NCBI GenBank assembly: GCA_964449165.1
Contig: CAYVAT010000019.1
Coordinates: 1-59,835 of the forward strand
Reading direction: 5' to 3'
Length of the DNA stretch: 59,835 bases
Source: CAYSCW01 sp964449165
Lineage (GTDB): Bacteria > Acidobacteriota > Aminicenantia > Aminicenantales > Aminicenantaceae
The translations under genes were made by a program, and so were the position numbers. How positions within the stretch are numbered: position 1 is the first letter of the stretch; every line of letters starts with the position of its first letter. This document shows, piece after piece, positions 50,796 to 58,613 of this stretch. The notes under the pieces were generated by a model, which was not told the DNA's origin, searched no databases, and was given only the letters and a program-made list of their open reading frames with translations.

Positions 50796-51770
50796 ATGAG
50801 TTCATTAATCCAGTCACTATCTTTAGCCGGACGGGGCTTAATTAATTACATCACTAAAAGGCCATTTTGTGTTTCTTTCGAAATCACCCATCGATGTAAT
50901 GCCCGTTGCAAACACTGCAACCGAGGAGGACCAGTAGAAGAAGAATGGGCTTCAGCTCAAAGATTCGGCCAGATTGTTAGAGAGATAAAACCCTTGATAA
51001 TCCAATTATCGGGGGGAGAACCACTACTCAGAAAGGATTTAGAAAAAATCATAGAAGCGATAAGAAATCCCAGAGGGACTCCTTATATAATTGTGATCAC
51101 CAACGGCATTCTCCTGACAAAAGAGAAATATTTCAGGCTAAGGGAAGCCGGCGTGGATGAACTTTCCATCTCTCTAGATTATCCTGATGAGCGCCATGAC
51201 GAATTCCGTCGTGTCCCGGGCCTTTTTAGACGTATAAAAGAATTGGTCAAAGACCTATCTTCAGAAGATAAGAAAGCAATAACTCTCTGTTGCGTAATCC
51301 AGAGCGATAATTTCAGGGACCTTATTCGAATGGCTTATTTGGCTAAGGAATGGAATGTCAAGATAAATTTTAGCGCTTATAACACGTTGAGAACTAATGA
51401 TGAAAGTTACATGCTTTCAAAAAATGAAATAGAAGAATTTAAAGAGATAATTAAAAAGCTGCTCGATTTCAAAAAAAAATACAAAATTATCTACACATCA
51501 AGGTACGTGTTTGAGAAAACGTCAGAATTTTTCGAGAAAGGCTCTATCCCCGATTGCCGCACTGGTGAACGGTTTTTCAACGTAAATCCTGACGGCACCT
51601 TCTCTCCCTGCGGCCTGATCATAAAAGATTATCGTTCTCAAGGTGAGCTTTCTGAAAATTTCTCAAAAAATTCTACCTGTAATCACTGCTTCACTTCAAT
51701 CCGTGCCAATTCAGAAAAACCTCTTCGCTACTTGATCAAGGACAGCCTCTATACTCTGCGTCATCTATAA
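50796..51770 (+). CDS. Radical SAM protein with SPASM-like C-terminal cysteines, function unknown
   Basis: The cluster motif CNARCKHC gives Cys34, 38 and 41, followed by LSGGEPLLRKDL, the glycine-rich SAM motif. The C-terminal quarter has cysteines at DCRTGE, SPCGLI and STCNHCF, resembling an abbreviated SPASM domain that would hold an auxiliary cluster. Such proteins act in peptide or cofactor modification, but no substrate peptide gene was seen next to it. Upstream DNA holds palindromic TGTGCA sites. The coding sequence looks more A+T-rich than its neighbours, so recent transfer is possible. Confidence 0.85.
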   Translation: MSSLIQSLSLAGRGLINYITKRPFCVSFEITHRCNARCKHCNRGGPVEEEWASAQRFGQIVREIKPLIIQLSGGEPLLRKDLEKIIEAIRNPRGTPYIIVITNGILLTKEKYFRLREAGVDELSISLDYPDERHDEFRRVPGLFRRIKELVKDLSSEDKKAITLCCVIQSDNFRDLIRMAYLAKEWNVKINFSAYNTLRTNDESYMLSKNEIEEFKEIIKKLLDFKKKYKIIYTSRYVFEKTSEFFEKGSIPDCRTGERFFNVNPDGTFSPCGLIIKDYRSQGELSENFSKNSTCNHCFTSIRANSEKPLRYLIKDSLYTLRHL

Positions 51771-51820
51771 CACAGAAAATCTGACACTGCAAAATTAGGC
51801 TTTTTCAGGGGAAAAGATGG

Positions 51821-51893
51821 TGGAGCTGAGGGGATTTGAACCCCCGACCTCTTGACTGCCAGTCAAGCACTCTCCCAACTGAGCTACAGCCCC
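51821..51893 (-). tRNA. tRNA-Ala (anticodon GGC)
   Basis: The cloverleaf has acceptor GGGGCTG/CAGCTCC with the G3-U70 pair that marks alanine tRNAs, anticodon stem CTTGA/TCAAG with loop CTGGCAG (GGC), and T loop TTCAAAT. It is 73 nt with the discriminator; the next three bases (51818-51820) encode CCA, unlike the four tRNAs at the other end of the window. Confidence 0.97.
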
Positions 51894-51907
51894 ACCGGGT
51901 GTTCTCC

Positions 51908-51936
51908 ATATTACAAGAAGGCTTTCTTCCAGTCAA
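51908..51936 (-). promoter_or_regulatory. Promoter of tRNA-Ala
   Basis: Minus strand: TTGACT (51931-51936), 17 bp, TAATAT (51908-51913). Transcription would start near 51901, eight nt before the tRNA. Confidence 0.78.
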
Positions 51937-52037
51937 GATATCTGCAGTTCTTTCTTGATAGCAACTTCTGGTTTAAGCCCGATCTAAGTCCAATAAATTA
52001 AGGACGATACATATTTCTTATAAAATTAATAGTTTTG

Positions 52038-52066
52038 TTAAAAATCGAAAGAAAATATGTTACAAT
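52038..52066 (+). promoter_or_regulatory. Extended -10 promoter of ftsH
   Basis: TACAAT (52061-52066) is preceded by TG one base upstream; the -35 TTAAAA (52038-52043, 17-bp spacer) is moderate. The start near 52073 is followed by AAAGGA and the ATG at 52087. Confidence 0.62.
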
Positions 52067-52086
52067 ACAAAAGCAAAGGAAAAAAT

Positions 52087-53997
52087 ATGCCTAGACCGAA
52101 AAAGCCGCAAAGATCATATAGAAACATCCTCTTCTGGATAGCTGCGGGCATCGTTATCATCATTCTCTGGAGTCTTCTGCAGTCACCGGGAGCAGCCAAA
52201 AAAGAGGTCAATTTCAGCCAGTTCATGACAGAAGTTGAGAGCAATAATGTTGCGGACGTCACCATCTCTGGAAACCAGATCAAGGGAAAATACACCGACG
52301 GCACTGATTTTAAAACGGTTTCTCCTTCCCAGTTCGACGATTTGGTAAAAATCCTTCGGGAACACAAAGTCAACATCACGGTCAAAGATACCTCCCGAAG
52401 CCCCTGGTTTTCTTACCTTTTCACCTGGTTCCCCATCATCCTCCTCATCCTCTTCTGGGTCTTCTTCATGCGGCAGATGCAGGCTGGCGGCAACAAGGCT
52501 CTCTCTTTCGGCAAAAGCCGGGCCAAGCTCTTCTCAGCCATCCAAAAAAAAATTACCTTCAAAGATGTAGCCGGAGTAGAAGAGGCCAAGGAAGAGCTCC
52601 AGGAGATCATCGGATTTCTCAAGGATCCCCAAAAATTCCAGAAACTGGGTGGCCGTATCCCCAAGGGAGTCATCCTGGTGGGAGCACCTGGAACTGGAAA
52701 AACTCTTCTTGCCCGAGCTGTGGCAGGAGAAGCTGATGTGCCTTTCTTCTCTATCAGCGGTTCTGACTTTGTGGAGATGTTTGTCGGAGTCGGCGCTTCC
52801 CGGGTGAGAGATCTCTTCGACCAGGGAAAAAAGCATGCGCCCTGCCTGATTTTCATCGATGAGATCGATGCGGTAGGAAGGCAGAGAGGCGCAGGCCTGG
52901 GAGGAGGACACGACGAGCGCGAGCAGACTCTCAACCAGCTCCTGGTGGAGATGGATGGCTTCGACTCCAACGAAGGCATCATCCTCATCGCTGCCACAAA
53001 CAGGCCCGATATCCTGGACAGCGCCCTGCTTCGGCCCGGGAGGTTCGACCGCAGAATTGTGGTCAACATGCCCGATGTTAAAGGACGCGAGGACATCCTC
53101 AAGGTCCATATCAGAAAAATCCCGCTTGCCAAGGATGTGGATTTAGGTGTCACAGCCCGTTCCACGCCCGGTTTTTCTGGCGCCGATCTGGCTAACCTGG
53201 TTAATGAGGCAGCCCTTCTTGCTGCCCGTAAAAGCCAGGATAGCGTGACCATGGATGATTTTGAAAACGCCAAAGACAAAGTCCTTATGGGGGTGGAAAG
53301 AAAAAGCATGATCATCAGCGAGGAGGAAAAAAGGAGTACAGCCTATCATGAAGCCGGCCACGCCATGGTAGCATCTCTCATTCCTCAGGCTGATCCTATT
53401 CATAAAGTAACCATCATCCCCAGAGGACTGGCCCTGGGTCTAACCCAGCAACTTCCCCTTGACGACCGTTACACCTATTCCAAAGAGTATCTTGAAGCTC
53501 AGCTTTCTGTCCTCCTGGCAGGACGGGTGGCAGAGAATCTCTTGCTCGACAAAACAACCACAGGTGCAGCCAATGACTTTGAGAAAGCCACTGAAATTGC
53601 GCGCAAGATGGTCTGCCAGTGGGGCATGTCAGATTTAGGCCCCTTGACTTTTGGCGAGAGGGACGACCTGATCTTCCTGGGCAGAGACCTGGCCATGCAT
53701 AAGAATTTCAGTGAAAAAACATCGGAGATGATAGACGCAGAGGTTAAAAAGATAATCACCCATAACTTCGACAGAGCCAAAGACATCCTGGAAAAAAACA
53801 AGGATAAACTCATCAAGATTGCAGAGGCTCTACTCGATAAAGAGGTGTTGACATCAGATGAAATAGATAAAATCCTCGAGGGTAAAAAAGAGGCTAAAGA
53901 AAAAAAGGCCCGCAAGGCATCCAGCGCCAAACCGGAGAAGAAAAAAGAGTCCAAGGGCCCCCAGCCCTTAAAAGAACCGAAATTAGTCAAAGTATAA
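52087..53997 (+). CDS. ftsH: ATP-dependent zinc metalloprotease FtsH
   Basis: FtsH degrades misfolded membrane and regulatory proteins. The 636 residues contain a membrane helix near 15-32, a periplasmic part, a second helix near 113-132, Walker A GAPGTGKT from residue 199, Walker B IFIDEIDAVG, the SRH region ATNRPDILDSALLRPGRFD, and the zinc site HEAGH (421-425). A Lys/Glu-rich tail ends the protein. I used ATG 52087, with AAAGGA upstream; the frame is open to 52057 but lacks a site there. Confidence 0.97.
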   Translation: MPRPKKPQRSYRNILFWIAAGIVIIILWSLLQSPGAAKKEVNFSQFMTEVESNNVADVTISGNQIKGKYTDGTDFKTVSPSQFDDLVKILREHKVNITVKDTSRSPWFSYLFTWFPIILLILFWVFFMRQMQAGGNKALSFGKSRAKLFSAIQKKITFKDVAGVEEAKEELQEIIGFLKDPQKFQKLGGRIPKGVILVGAPGTGKTLLARAVAGEADVPFFSISGSDFVEMFVGVGASRVRDLFDQGKKHAPCLIFIDEIDAVGRQRGAGLGGGHDEREQTLNQLLVEMDGFDSNEGIILIAATNRPDILDSALLRPGRFDRRIVVNMPDVKGREDILKVHIRKIPLAKDVDLGVTARSTPGFSGADLANLVNEAALLAARKSQDSVTMDDFENAKDKVLMGVERKSMIISEEEKRSTAYHEAGHAMVASLIPQADPIHKVTIIPRGLALGLTQQLPLDDRYTYSKEYLEAQLSVLLAGRVAENLLLDKTTTGAANDFEKATEIARKMVCQWGMSDLGPLTFGERDDLIFLGRDLAMHKNFSEKTSEMIDAEVKKIITHNFDRAKDILEKNKDKLIKIAEALLDKEVLTSDEIDKILEGKKEAKEKKARKASSAKPEKKKESKGPQPLKEPKLVKV

Positions 53998-53999
53998 AG

Positions 54000-54899
54000 G
54001 TGAGAAAACGGGTTACACTTCGGATAAACAGTAAAGATTATCTTCTCGGCCAGAGAACCTGGTTGATGGGAGTTCTCAACATCACCCCTGATTCCTTCTC
54101 AGATGGCGGCCTCTATCTTGATCAAGAGAAAGCCATAGCCCGCGCTCTGGAGCTGGCAGAAGAGGGCGCTGACATCATCGACGTGGGCGGAGAAAGCAGC
54201 CGGCCTGGTTCAGATCCCATCCCTGAAAGCGAGGAACTCAGACGGATTATTCCTGTTATCTCGGAGTTAAAGAAGAAAACCAGGGCCCTCATCTCCATAG
54301 ACACCACAAAAGCAGCAGTGGCTGAAGCAGCCGTTGATGCAGGGGCGGATATGGTTAACGACATAAGCGCTTTACGGTTTGACTCTGCCATGGCCTCTTT
54401 CATCGCTCAGAAAGATATTCCTGCCGTCCTGATGCATATGAAAGGCTCTCCCAAGGATATGCAAAACAATCCTCACTATGATGATGTGGTCGGCGAAGTG
54501 AAAGAATTTCTAAGGGAAAGGATCCTGACGGCCCAATCATGCGGCATCAAAAAAGAAAAGATTATCGTCGATCCCGGAATCGGCTTTGGGAAGAGATTCG
54601 AGGATAACCTCGCTCTTATTAACAGATTGGAAGAGCTGGCAGATCTGGATCAGCCCTTGCTCATAGGACCTTCCCGTAAGTCTTTTATCGGAAGAATCCT
54701 GAACCTTCCTCCTCAAGAAAGGATGGAGGGAACCATAGCCTCTTCCATATTAAGCATCCTTCATGGAGCACACATTCTAAGGGTCCATGACGTCAAGGCA
54801 GTTAAAAGAGCCGTTCTGGTGGCAGAAGCCATCGCAGATGATGGCTCCATATCTGCTTCGGGAGAAAGCACAGAGGAAAAGATAAACTATGTTTGCTAA
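54000..54899 (+). CDS. folP: Dihydropteroate synthase
   Basis: FolP joins para-aminobenzoate to dihydropterin pyrophosphate in folate synthesis. The 299-residue protein has LMGVLNITPDSFSDGG, DVGGESSRPGS and the C-terminal GPSRKSF signature. The start is GTG 54000, two nt after the ftsH stop. The gene overlaps cdaA by 11 nt, so folP-cdaA-cdaR-glmM is a tight block, with ftsH just ahead. Confidence 0.95.
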   Translation: MRKRVTLRINSKDYLLGQRTWLMGVLNITPDSFSDGGLYLDQEKAIARALELAEEGADIIDVGGESSRPGSDPIPESEELRRIIPVISELKKKTRALISIDTTKAAVAEAAVDAGADMVNDISALRFDSAMASFIAQKDIPAVLMHMKGSPKDMQNNPHYDDVVGEVKEFLRERILTAQSCGIKKEKIIVDPGIGFGKRFEDNLALINRLEELADLDQPLLIGPSRKSFIGRILNLPPQERMEGTIASSILSILHGAHILRVHDVKAVKRAVLVAEAIADDGSISASGESTEEKINYVC

Positions 54900-55656
54900 C
54901 ATCATAAATGCTCTATCCCGCTTCACGATATCAGACTTCATAGATATCATGCTGGTGACCGTGATTCTCTACTCATTCTTTAGGCTGATTAAGGACACCA
55001 AGGCTTACCAGATGGCCATTGGCCTGGCGATTGTGGGGCTTTTTTTCCTGATCACCCAGTGGGGAAACTTCATGGTCTCTCACTGGATTATTAAAAATTT
55101 CATCACCTATCTGATTATCGCCATCATCGTCCTCTTCCAGGTGGAAATAAGAAGATTCTTGACTTCTATCGGGGCCCGCGGCTTCAAAAGACCTCTCACC
55201 CTCAGGTCGTTCAAAGAAAAACTGGAGGATATTTATCTAGCCGTGGATTATCTAGCATCCAAAAAGATCGGTGCCCTGATTGCCATCGAGAAAGAGATCT
55301 CCCTTAAAAGCTATGCAGACCGGGGCACAAAACTCGACGCTGTGATTTCAAAGGATATTCTTGCTTCCATCTTTTTTCCCCACTCTCCCCTTCACGACGG
55401 AGCAGTCATCATTCAAGGAAACAAAATCCTAGCGGCTGGAAGCCTCCTCCCTCTTCCCGCTTCCCATCGGCTGGGTGAGGAGTTTTTGACCAGAACTCGC
55501 CACCTGGCTGCCATCGGCCTCTCCCAAGAAACAGATGCGGCCGTGATCGTCATTTCGGAGGAGACAGGAACAGTTTCCCTGGCCATCAAGGGCAATCTGC
55601 AAAGGGATCTCGATAAAGATCAGCTCAGAGAACGATTGATTAAATATATGAAATAA
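54889..55656 (+). CDS. cdaA: Diadenylate cyclase CdaA with an altered RHR motif
   Basis: CdaA makes cyclic di-AMP from two ATP. Three membrane helices (about 18-36, 40-58, 68-86) precede the DAC domain (about 100-245). The DGA motif is intact at residues 170-172 (HDGAVII). The second signature, usually R-H-R in G-T-R-H-R-A-A, reads R-H-L at 204-206 (TRTRHLAAIG); codon 55504-55506 is CTG. Activity may be changed. The order cdaA-cdaR-glmM is the one widely found in Firmicutes, here in a diderm. Confidence 0.93.
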   Translation: MFANIINALSRFTISDFIDIMLVTVILYSFFRLIKDTKAYQMAIGLAIVGLFFLITQWGNFMVSHWIIKNFITYLIIAIIVLFQVEIRRFLTSIGARGFKRPLTLRSFKEKLEDIYLAVDYLASKKIGALIAIEKEISLKSYADRGTKLDAVISKDILASIFFPHSPLHDGAVIIQGNKILAAGSLLPLPASHRLGEEFLTRTRHLAAIGLSQETDAAVIVISEETGTVSLAIKGNLQRDLDKDQLRERLIKYMK

Positions 55657-55658
55657 AA

Positions 55659-56366
55659 ATGAATAGAATTATCAGGAATATTTTTCTGAGAAATTGGGGA
55701 TTGAAACTTTTCTCTCTTCTTCTCGCCTTAGTCCTCTGGCTCACCCTCATCCCGGAAGAAAAAATCTTTTCTGAAAAAACTCTAACTGTTCCCTTGGAAC
55801 TCCATAACATACCGGCACAGATGGAACTGGTGGAAAGACCTCCTTCCACCGTGGATGTTAAAATAAGGGCACCCCAAAGAATTCTTAACCAGTTCACTTC
55901 TGTTGCAGTCCATGCAGCCTTAAACCTGGAGAGGGCCAGTGTAGAACAGACCGAATACCCTCTCAACAAGGGCATGATCAGTCTGCCCTCAGGAGGAGAA
56001 GTCATCGATATCTACCCAAGCCAGGTGAATCTGAGGCTGGAGAGGACAAAAGAAGTCATGCTGCAGGTGGAACCAAGCATAACCGGGGAGCTCCAACAAG
56101 GCCTTAAACTGGAAAAAATAGAAGTTATCCCAGATGAGGTTCTCATTAAAGGTCCGGAAAGCAAGGTAAAGGAAACATATAAAGTCAGAACAAGTCCCAT
56201 CGATCTCTCTTCCCTAACCCAATCAAAAGAGCTCGAGGCAGACCTCATTCTACCCAGCCCTGATTTGAGGTTGGCCTCCCAGACAAAGGTTAAGGTTCGG
56301 GTTATTCTCTCCGAAGAAAAAGAAGAAAAAACAGAAGAACAAAAAAACAACAAGAAAAAGAAATAA
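55659..56366 (+). CDS. cdaR: YbbR-domain protein CdaR
   Basis: CdaR binds and regulates CdaA. The 235 residues have one N-terminal membrane helix (LKLFSLLLALVLWLTLI) and at least two YbbR-type repeats (VPLELHNIPAQMEL, then VKIRAPQRILNQF; and a second with VEPSITGELQQG). The tail is Lys/Glu/Asn-rich. It starts 2 nt after the cdaA stop. Firmicute homologues often have three or four repeats, so this is a short form. Confidence 0.88.
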   Translation: MNRIIRNIFLRNWGLKLFSLLLALVLWLTLIPEEKIFSEKTLTVPLELHNIPAQMELVERPPSTVDVKIRAPQRILNQFTSVAVHAALNLERASVEQTEYPLNKGMISLPSGGEVIDIYPSQVNLRLERTKEVMLQVEPSITGELQQGLKLEKIEVIPDEVLIKGPESKVKETYKVRTSPIDLSSLTQSKELEADLILPSPDLRLASQTKVKVRVILSEEKEEKTEEQKNNKKKK

Positions 56367-56375
56367 TTTTCTTCC

Positions 56376-56403
56376 TTGAAACAGAGTTATTTTTGGCTAT
56401 AAT
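56376..56403 (+). promoter_or_regulatory. Internal promoter upstream of glmM
   Basis: TTGAAA (56376-56381), 16 bp, TATAAT (56398-56403). It lies in the 68-nt gap between cdaR and glmM and could uncouple glmM from the upstream genes. No Shine-Dalgarno site precedes the glmM ATG. Confidence 0.65.
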
Positions 56404-56434
56404 TTACCTTTAATCCAAATCCTTTTATCTTAAA

Positions 56435-57775
56435 ATGGAAAAACTCTTCGGCACAGACGGAATAAGAGCCATCGCCGGTCAATTCCCTCTTGACTACTCT
56501 TCCCTCTGGACACTGGGAAAAGAACTGGTGGAGCTTCTCCAAGAGGAGGGCCTTGCCCCCAGAATAATCATAGGCAGGGATACCCGGGAGTCTGGAGCCT
56601 GGATCGAACAAGCCCTGTCACAAGGAATAAGAAAAGGACATGGATATGCTGTCAGTGCAGGAATTATCCCCACCTCTGCGGTCTCTTTTCTGACTAAAAA
56701 ACATGGTTTCTCTGCGGGGATAGTTGTTTCTGCCTCTCATAATCCTTACCAGGATAACGGAATCAAGATATTCTCCTCAAAAGGCATAAAAATATCCGAG
56801 ACATGGGAAGACAGGCTGGAGGAGGCCATTCATAAGGGGGTTGCGAGCATCGAACAGGAAAAAATCGAAGTCATTCCCTCTCCCTCATTCGGACAGGATT
56901 ATATGGGTTTTCTCAGGAGCCGATTTCCCCCTGTTGAGCTTCCCCGCAGCATCAAGCTGGTCCTTGACTGCTCCAACGGAGCCAGCTGTTTCTATGCTCC
57001 CATAATATTTCAAGATTTAGGCTTCGAGGTTGTTGCCATCGCCGATTCTCCTGATGGAAAAAACATAAATGATCAGTGCGGTTCCCTTCATCCTGAACGT
57101 TTGGCCGAGGAAGTGGTCAAAAATAAGGCTCACATCGGCATTGCCTACGATGGAGATGCCGACAGGTCAATCTGGGTGGATGAAGGAGGAAGGATTCTTA
57201 ACGGCGACCATACTCTTTTTGTCCTCTCCCGGTTCATGAAGGATAGGGGAAAGCTTAAATCAGATTATGTGGTGGCGACCACCATGAGCAATATGGGGCT
57301 CGAGAAAGCTCTGGAAGGTTTCGGGATTAAGCTCTTCCGGACTCAAGTTGGGGATAAATATGTTCTTGAACAGATGATGAAACTGAAAGCTAACCTGGGC
57401 GGCGAACAGTCCGGGCACACCATCTTCCTGGATGATTGCCCCACAGGAGACGGAATCCTGACCAGCATAAAACTGCTCGAAGTGATGGTCACCCACGCCG
57501 TTTCTCTTTCAGAGCTTGTCAATGATTACCAAGAATTTCCCCAGATTTTGTTGAATGTCAAGGTGGACAGAAAGGATGACTTCAACCTCTATCCTGAAAT
57601 CACCGAAACTGTCGAGGGAATAAAGAGAGAACTGGGCAGCTCTGGACGCATAAACCTTCGCTATTCAGGTACTGAGCCGGTCGCCCGGATTATGATCGAA
57701 GGCGAGGATAAAGGCCAGATCAAAAGTTCGGCCCATAAACTCGCCCGCCTCATCGAGCAACAGTTGGGAAAGTAA
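56435..57775 (+). CDS. glmM: Phosphoglucosamine mutase
   Basis: GlmM interconverts glucosamine-6- and -1-phosphate on the way to UDP-GlcNAc for peptidoglycan and lipopolysaccharide. The N-terminus MEKLFGTDGIRAIAG is typical; the phosphoserine is Ser101 in SASHNP; the metal loop is YDGDADRS and the phosphate loop RYSGTEPVARIM. The 446-residue length is normal. It completes the cdaA-cdaR-glmM set, and GlmM can inhibit CdaA in Firmicutes. Confidence 0.96.
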   Translation: MEKLFGTDGIRAIAGQFPLDYSSLWTLGKELVELLQEEGLAPRIIIGRDTRESGAWIEQALSQGIRKGHGYAVSAGIIPTSAVSFLTKKHGFSAGIVVSASHNPYQDNGIKIFSSKGIKISETWEDRLEEAIHKGVASIEQEKIEVIPSPSFGQDYMGFLRSRFPPVELPRSIKLVLDCSNGASCFYAPIIFQDLGFEVVAIADSPDGKNINDQCGSLHPERLAEEVVKNKAHIGIAYDGDADRSIWVDEGGRILNGDHTLFVLSRFMKDRGKLKSDYVVATTMSNMGLEKALEGFGIKLFRTQVGDKYVLEQMMKLKANLGGEQSGHTIFLDDCPTGDGILTSIKLLEVMVTHAVSLSELVNDYQEFPQILLNVKVDRKDDFNLYPEITETVEGIKRELGSSGRINLRYSGTEPVARIMIEGEDKGQIKSSAHKLARLIEQQLGK

Positions 57776-57795
57776 AAGGGGAAAGGAGGAAAAAA

Positions 57796-58506
57796 ATGAG
57801 GCTTGCCGTCAACATCGATCATTTCGCCACCTTGAGAGAGGCTCGTCAAGGTTCGGAACCTGAACCAGTGCTTGCCGCTCTCCTGGCAGAGCAGGCAGGA
57901 GCAGAAGGCATAGTCTGTCATCTTCGCGGTGATAGGCGGCATATAAAGAAAAGGGATTTGAAGCTTCTCAGGCAGACAATAAAGACCAAGCTCAACCTGG
58001 AGATGGCTGCCACAGACGAAATGAAGAGAATCGCCCTTGAGGTCAAGCTTGATGTAGTCTCCTTGGTGCCAGAGCGGGAGGAGGAAGTGACCACAGAAGG
58101 AGGCTTGGATGTTCTTTCCAATGAAAAGCACCTGGCGCCGTTCATCAAGGACCTCCAAAAGGCCAGGATAAGAGTCAGTATCTTTGTCGATCCGGATATA
58201 AAACAGATCGAAGCTTGCCACAGAGCGGGTGTGGATCTCATCGAGATAAACACCGGAAAATATGCTGAGCTTACACCAGGAAAGGAGCGCGACGAAGCGC
58301 TTAAGGAAATCAAGAAGACCGCCCAATTCGGGAACAAATTGGGTCTGGAAATTCATGCTGGCCATGGCCTGGATTACAAAAATGTGGAACCTGTGGCTGA
58401 AATTCCTGAAATTACCGAATTCAGCATCGGGTTTGCGATCGTGGCCCGAGCCGCCATGGCGGGTATCGAGAAGGCGGTCGAGGATATGATCGCGCTCATC
58501 AAGTAG
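57796..58506 (+). CDS. pdxJ: Pyridoxine 5'-phosphate synthase
   Basis: PdxJ makes pyridoxine 5'-phosphate from deoxyxylulose phosphate and aminoacetone phosphate. The 236-residue barrel protein begins LAVNIDHFATLREARQG, and continues with HLRGDRRHIKKRD, DVVSLVPE and EIHAGHGLDYKNV. AAGGAGG lies 7 nt before the ATG. It shows use of the DXP-dependent B6 route; pdxA is not in the window. Confidence 0.96.
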   Translation: MRLAVNIDHFATLREARQGSEPEPVLAALLAEQAGAEGIVCHLRGDRRHIKKRDLKLLRQTIKTKLNLEMAATDEMKRIALEVKLDVVSLVPEREEEVTTEGGLDVLSNEKHLAPFIKDLQKARIRVSIFVDPDIKQIEACHRAGVDLIEINTGKYAELTPGKERDEALKEIKKTAQFGNKLGLEIHAGHGLDYKNVEPVAEIPEITEFSIGFAIVARAAMAGIEKAVEDMIALIK

Positions 58507-58540
58507 AAGCAAAGGGGATAGCCATTTTTTTAGGGAGGGA

Positions 58541-58556
58541 CCGATGCCCTCATCGG
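58541..58556 (+). terminator. Hairpin downstream of pdxJ
   Basis: CCGATG-CCCT-CATCGG is a perfect 6-bp stem with a tetraloop in the 107-nt gap after pdxJ. A seven-T run occurs only 18 nt further on, so it is either a poor terminator or an RNA processing or stability element. Confidence 0.4.
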
Positions 58557-58613
58557 ACCTATTGATGGAACATATTTTTTTAACAAAAGCCAATTAAAGA
58601 AAGTGAGCGAGCC

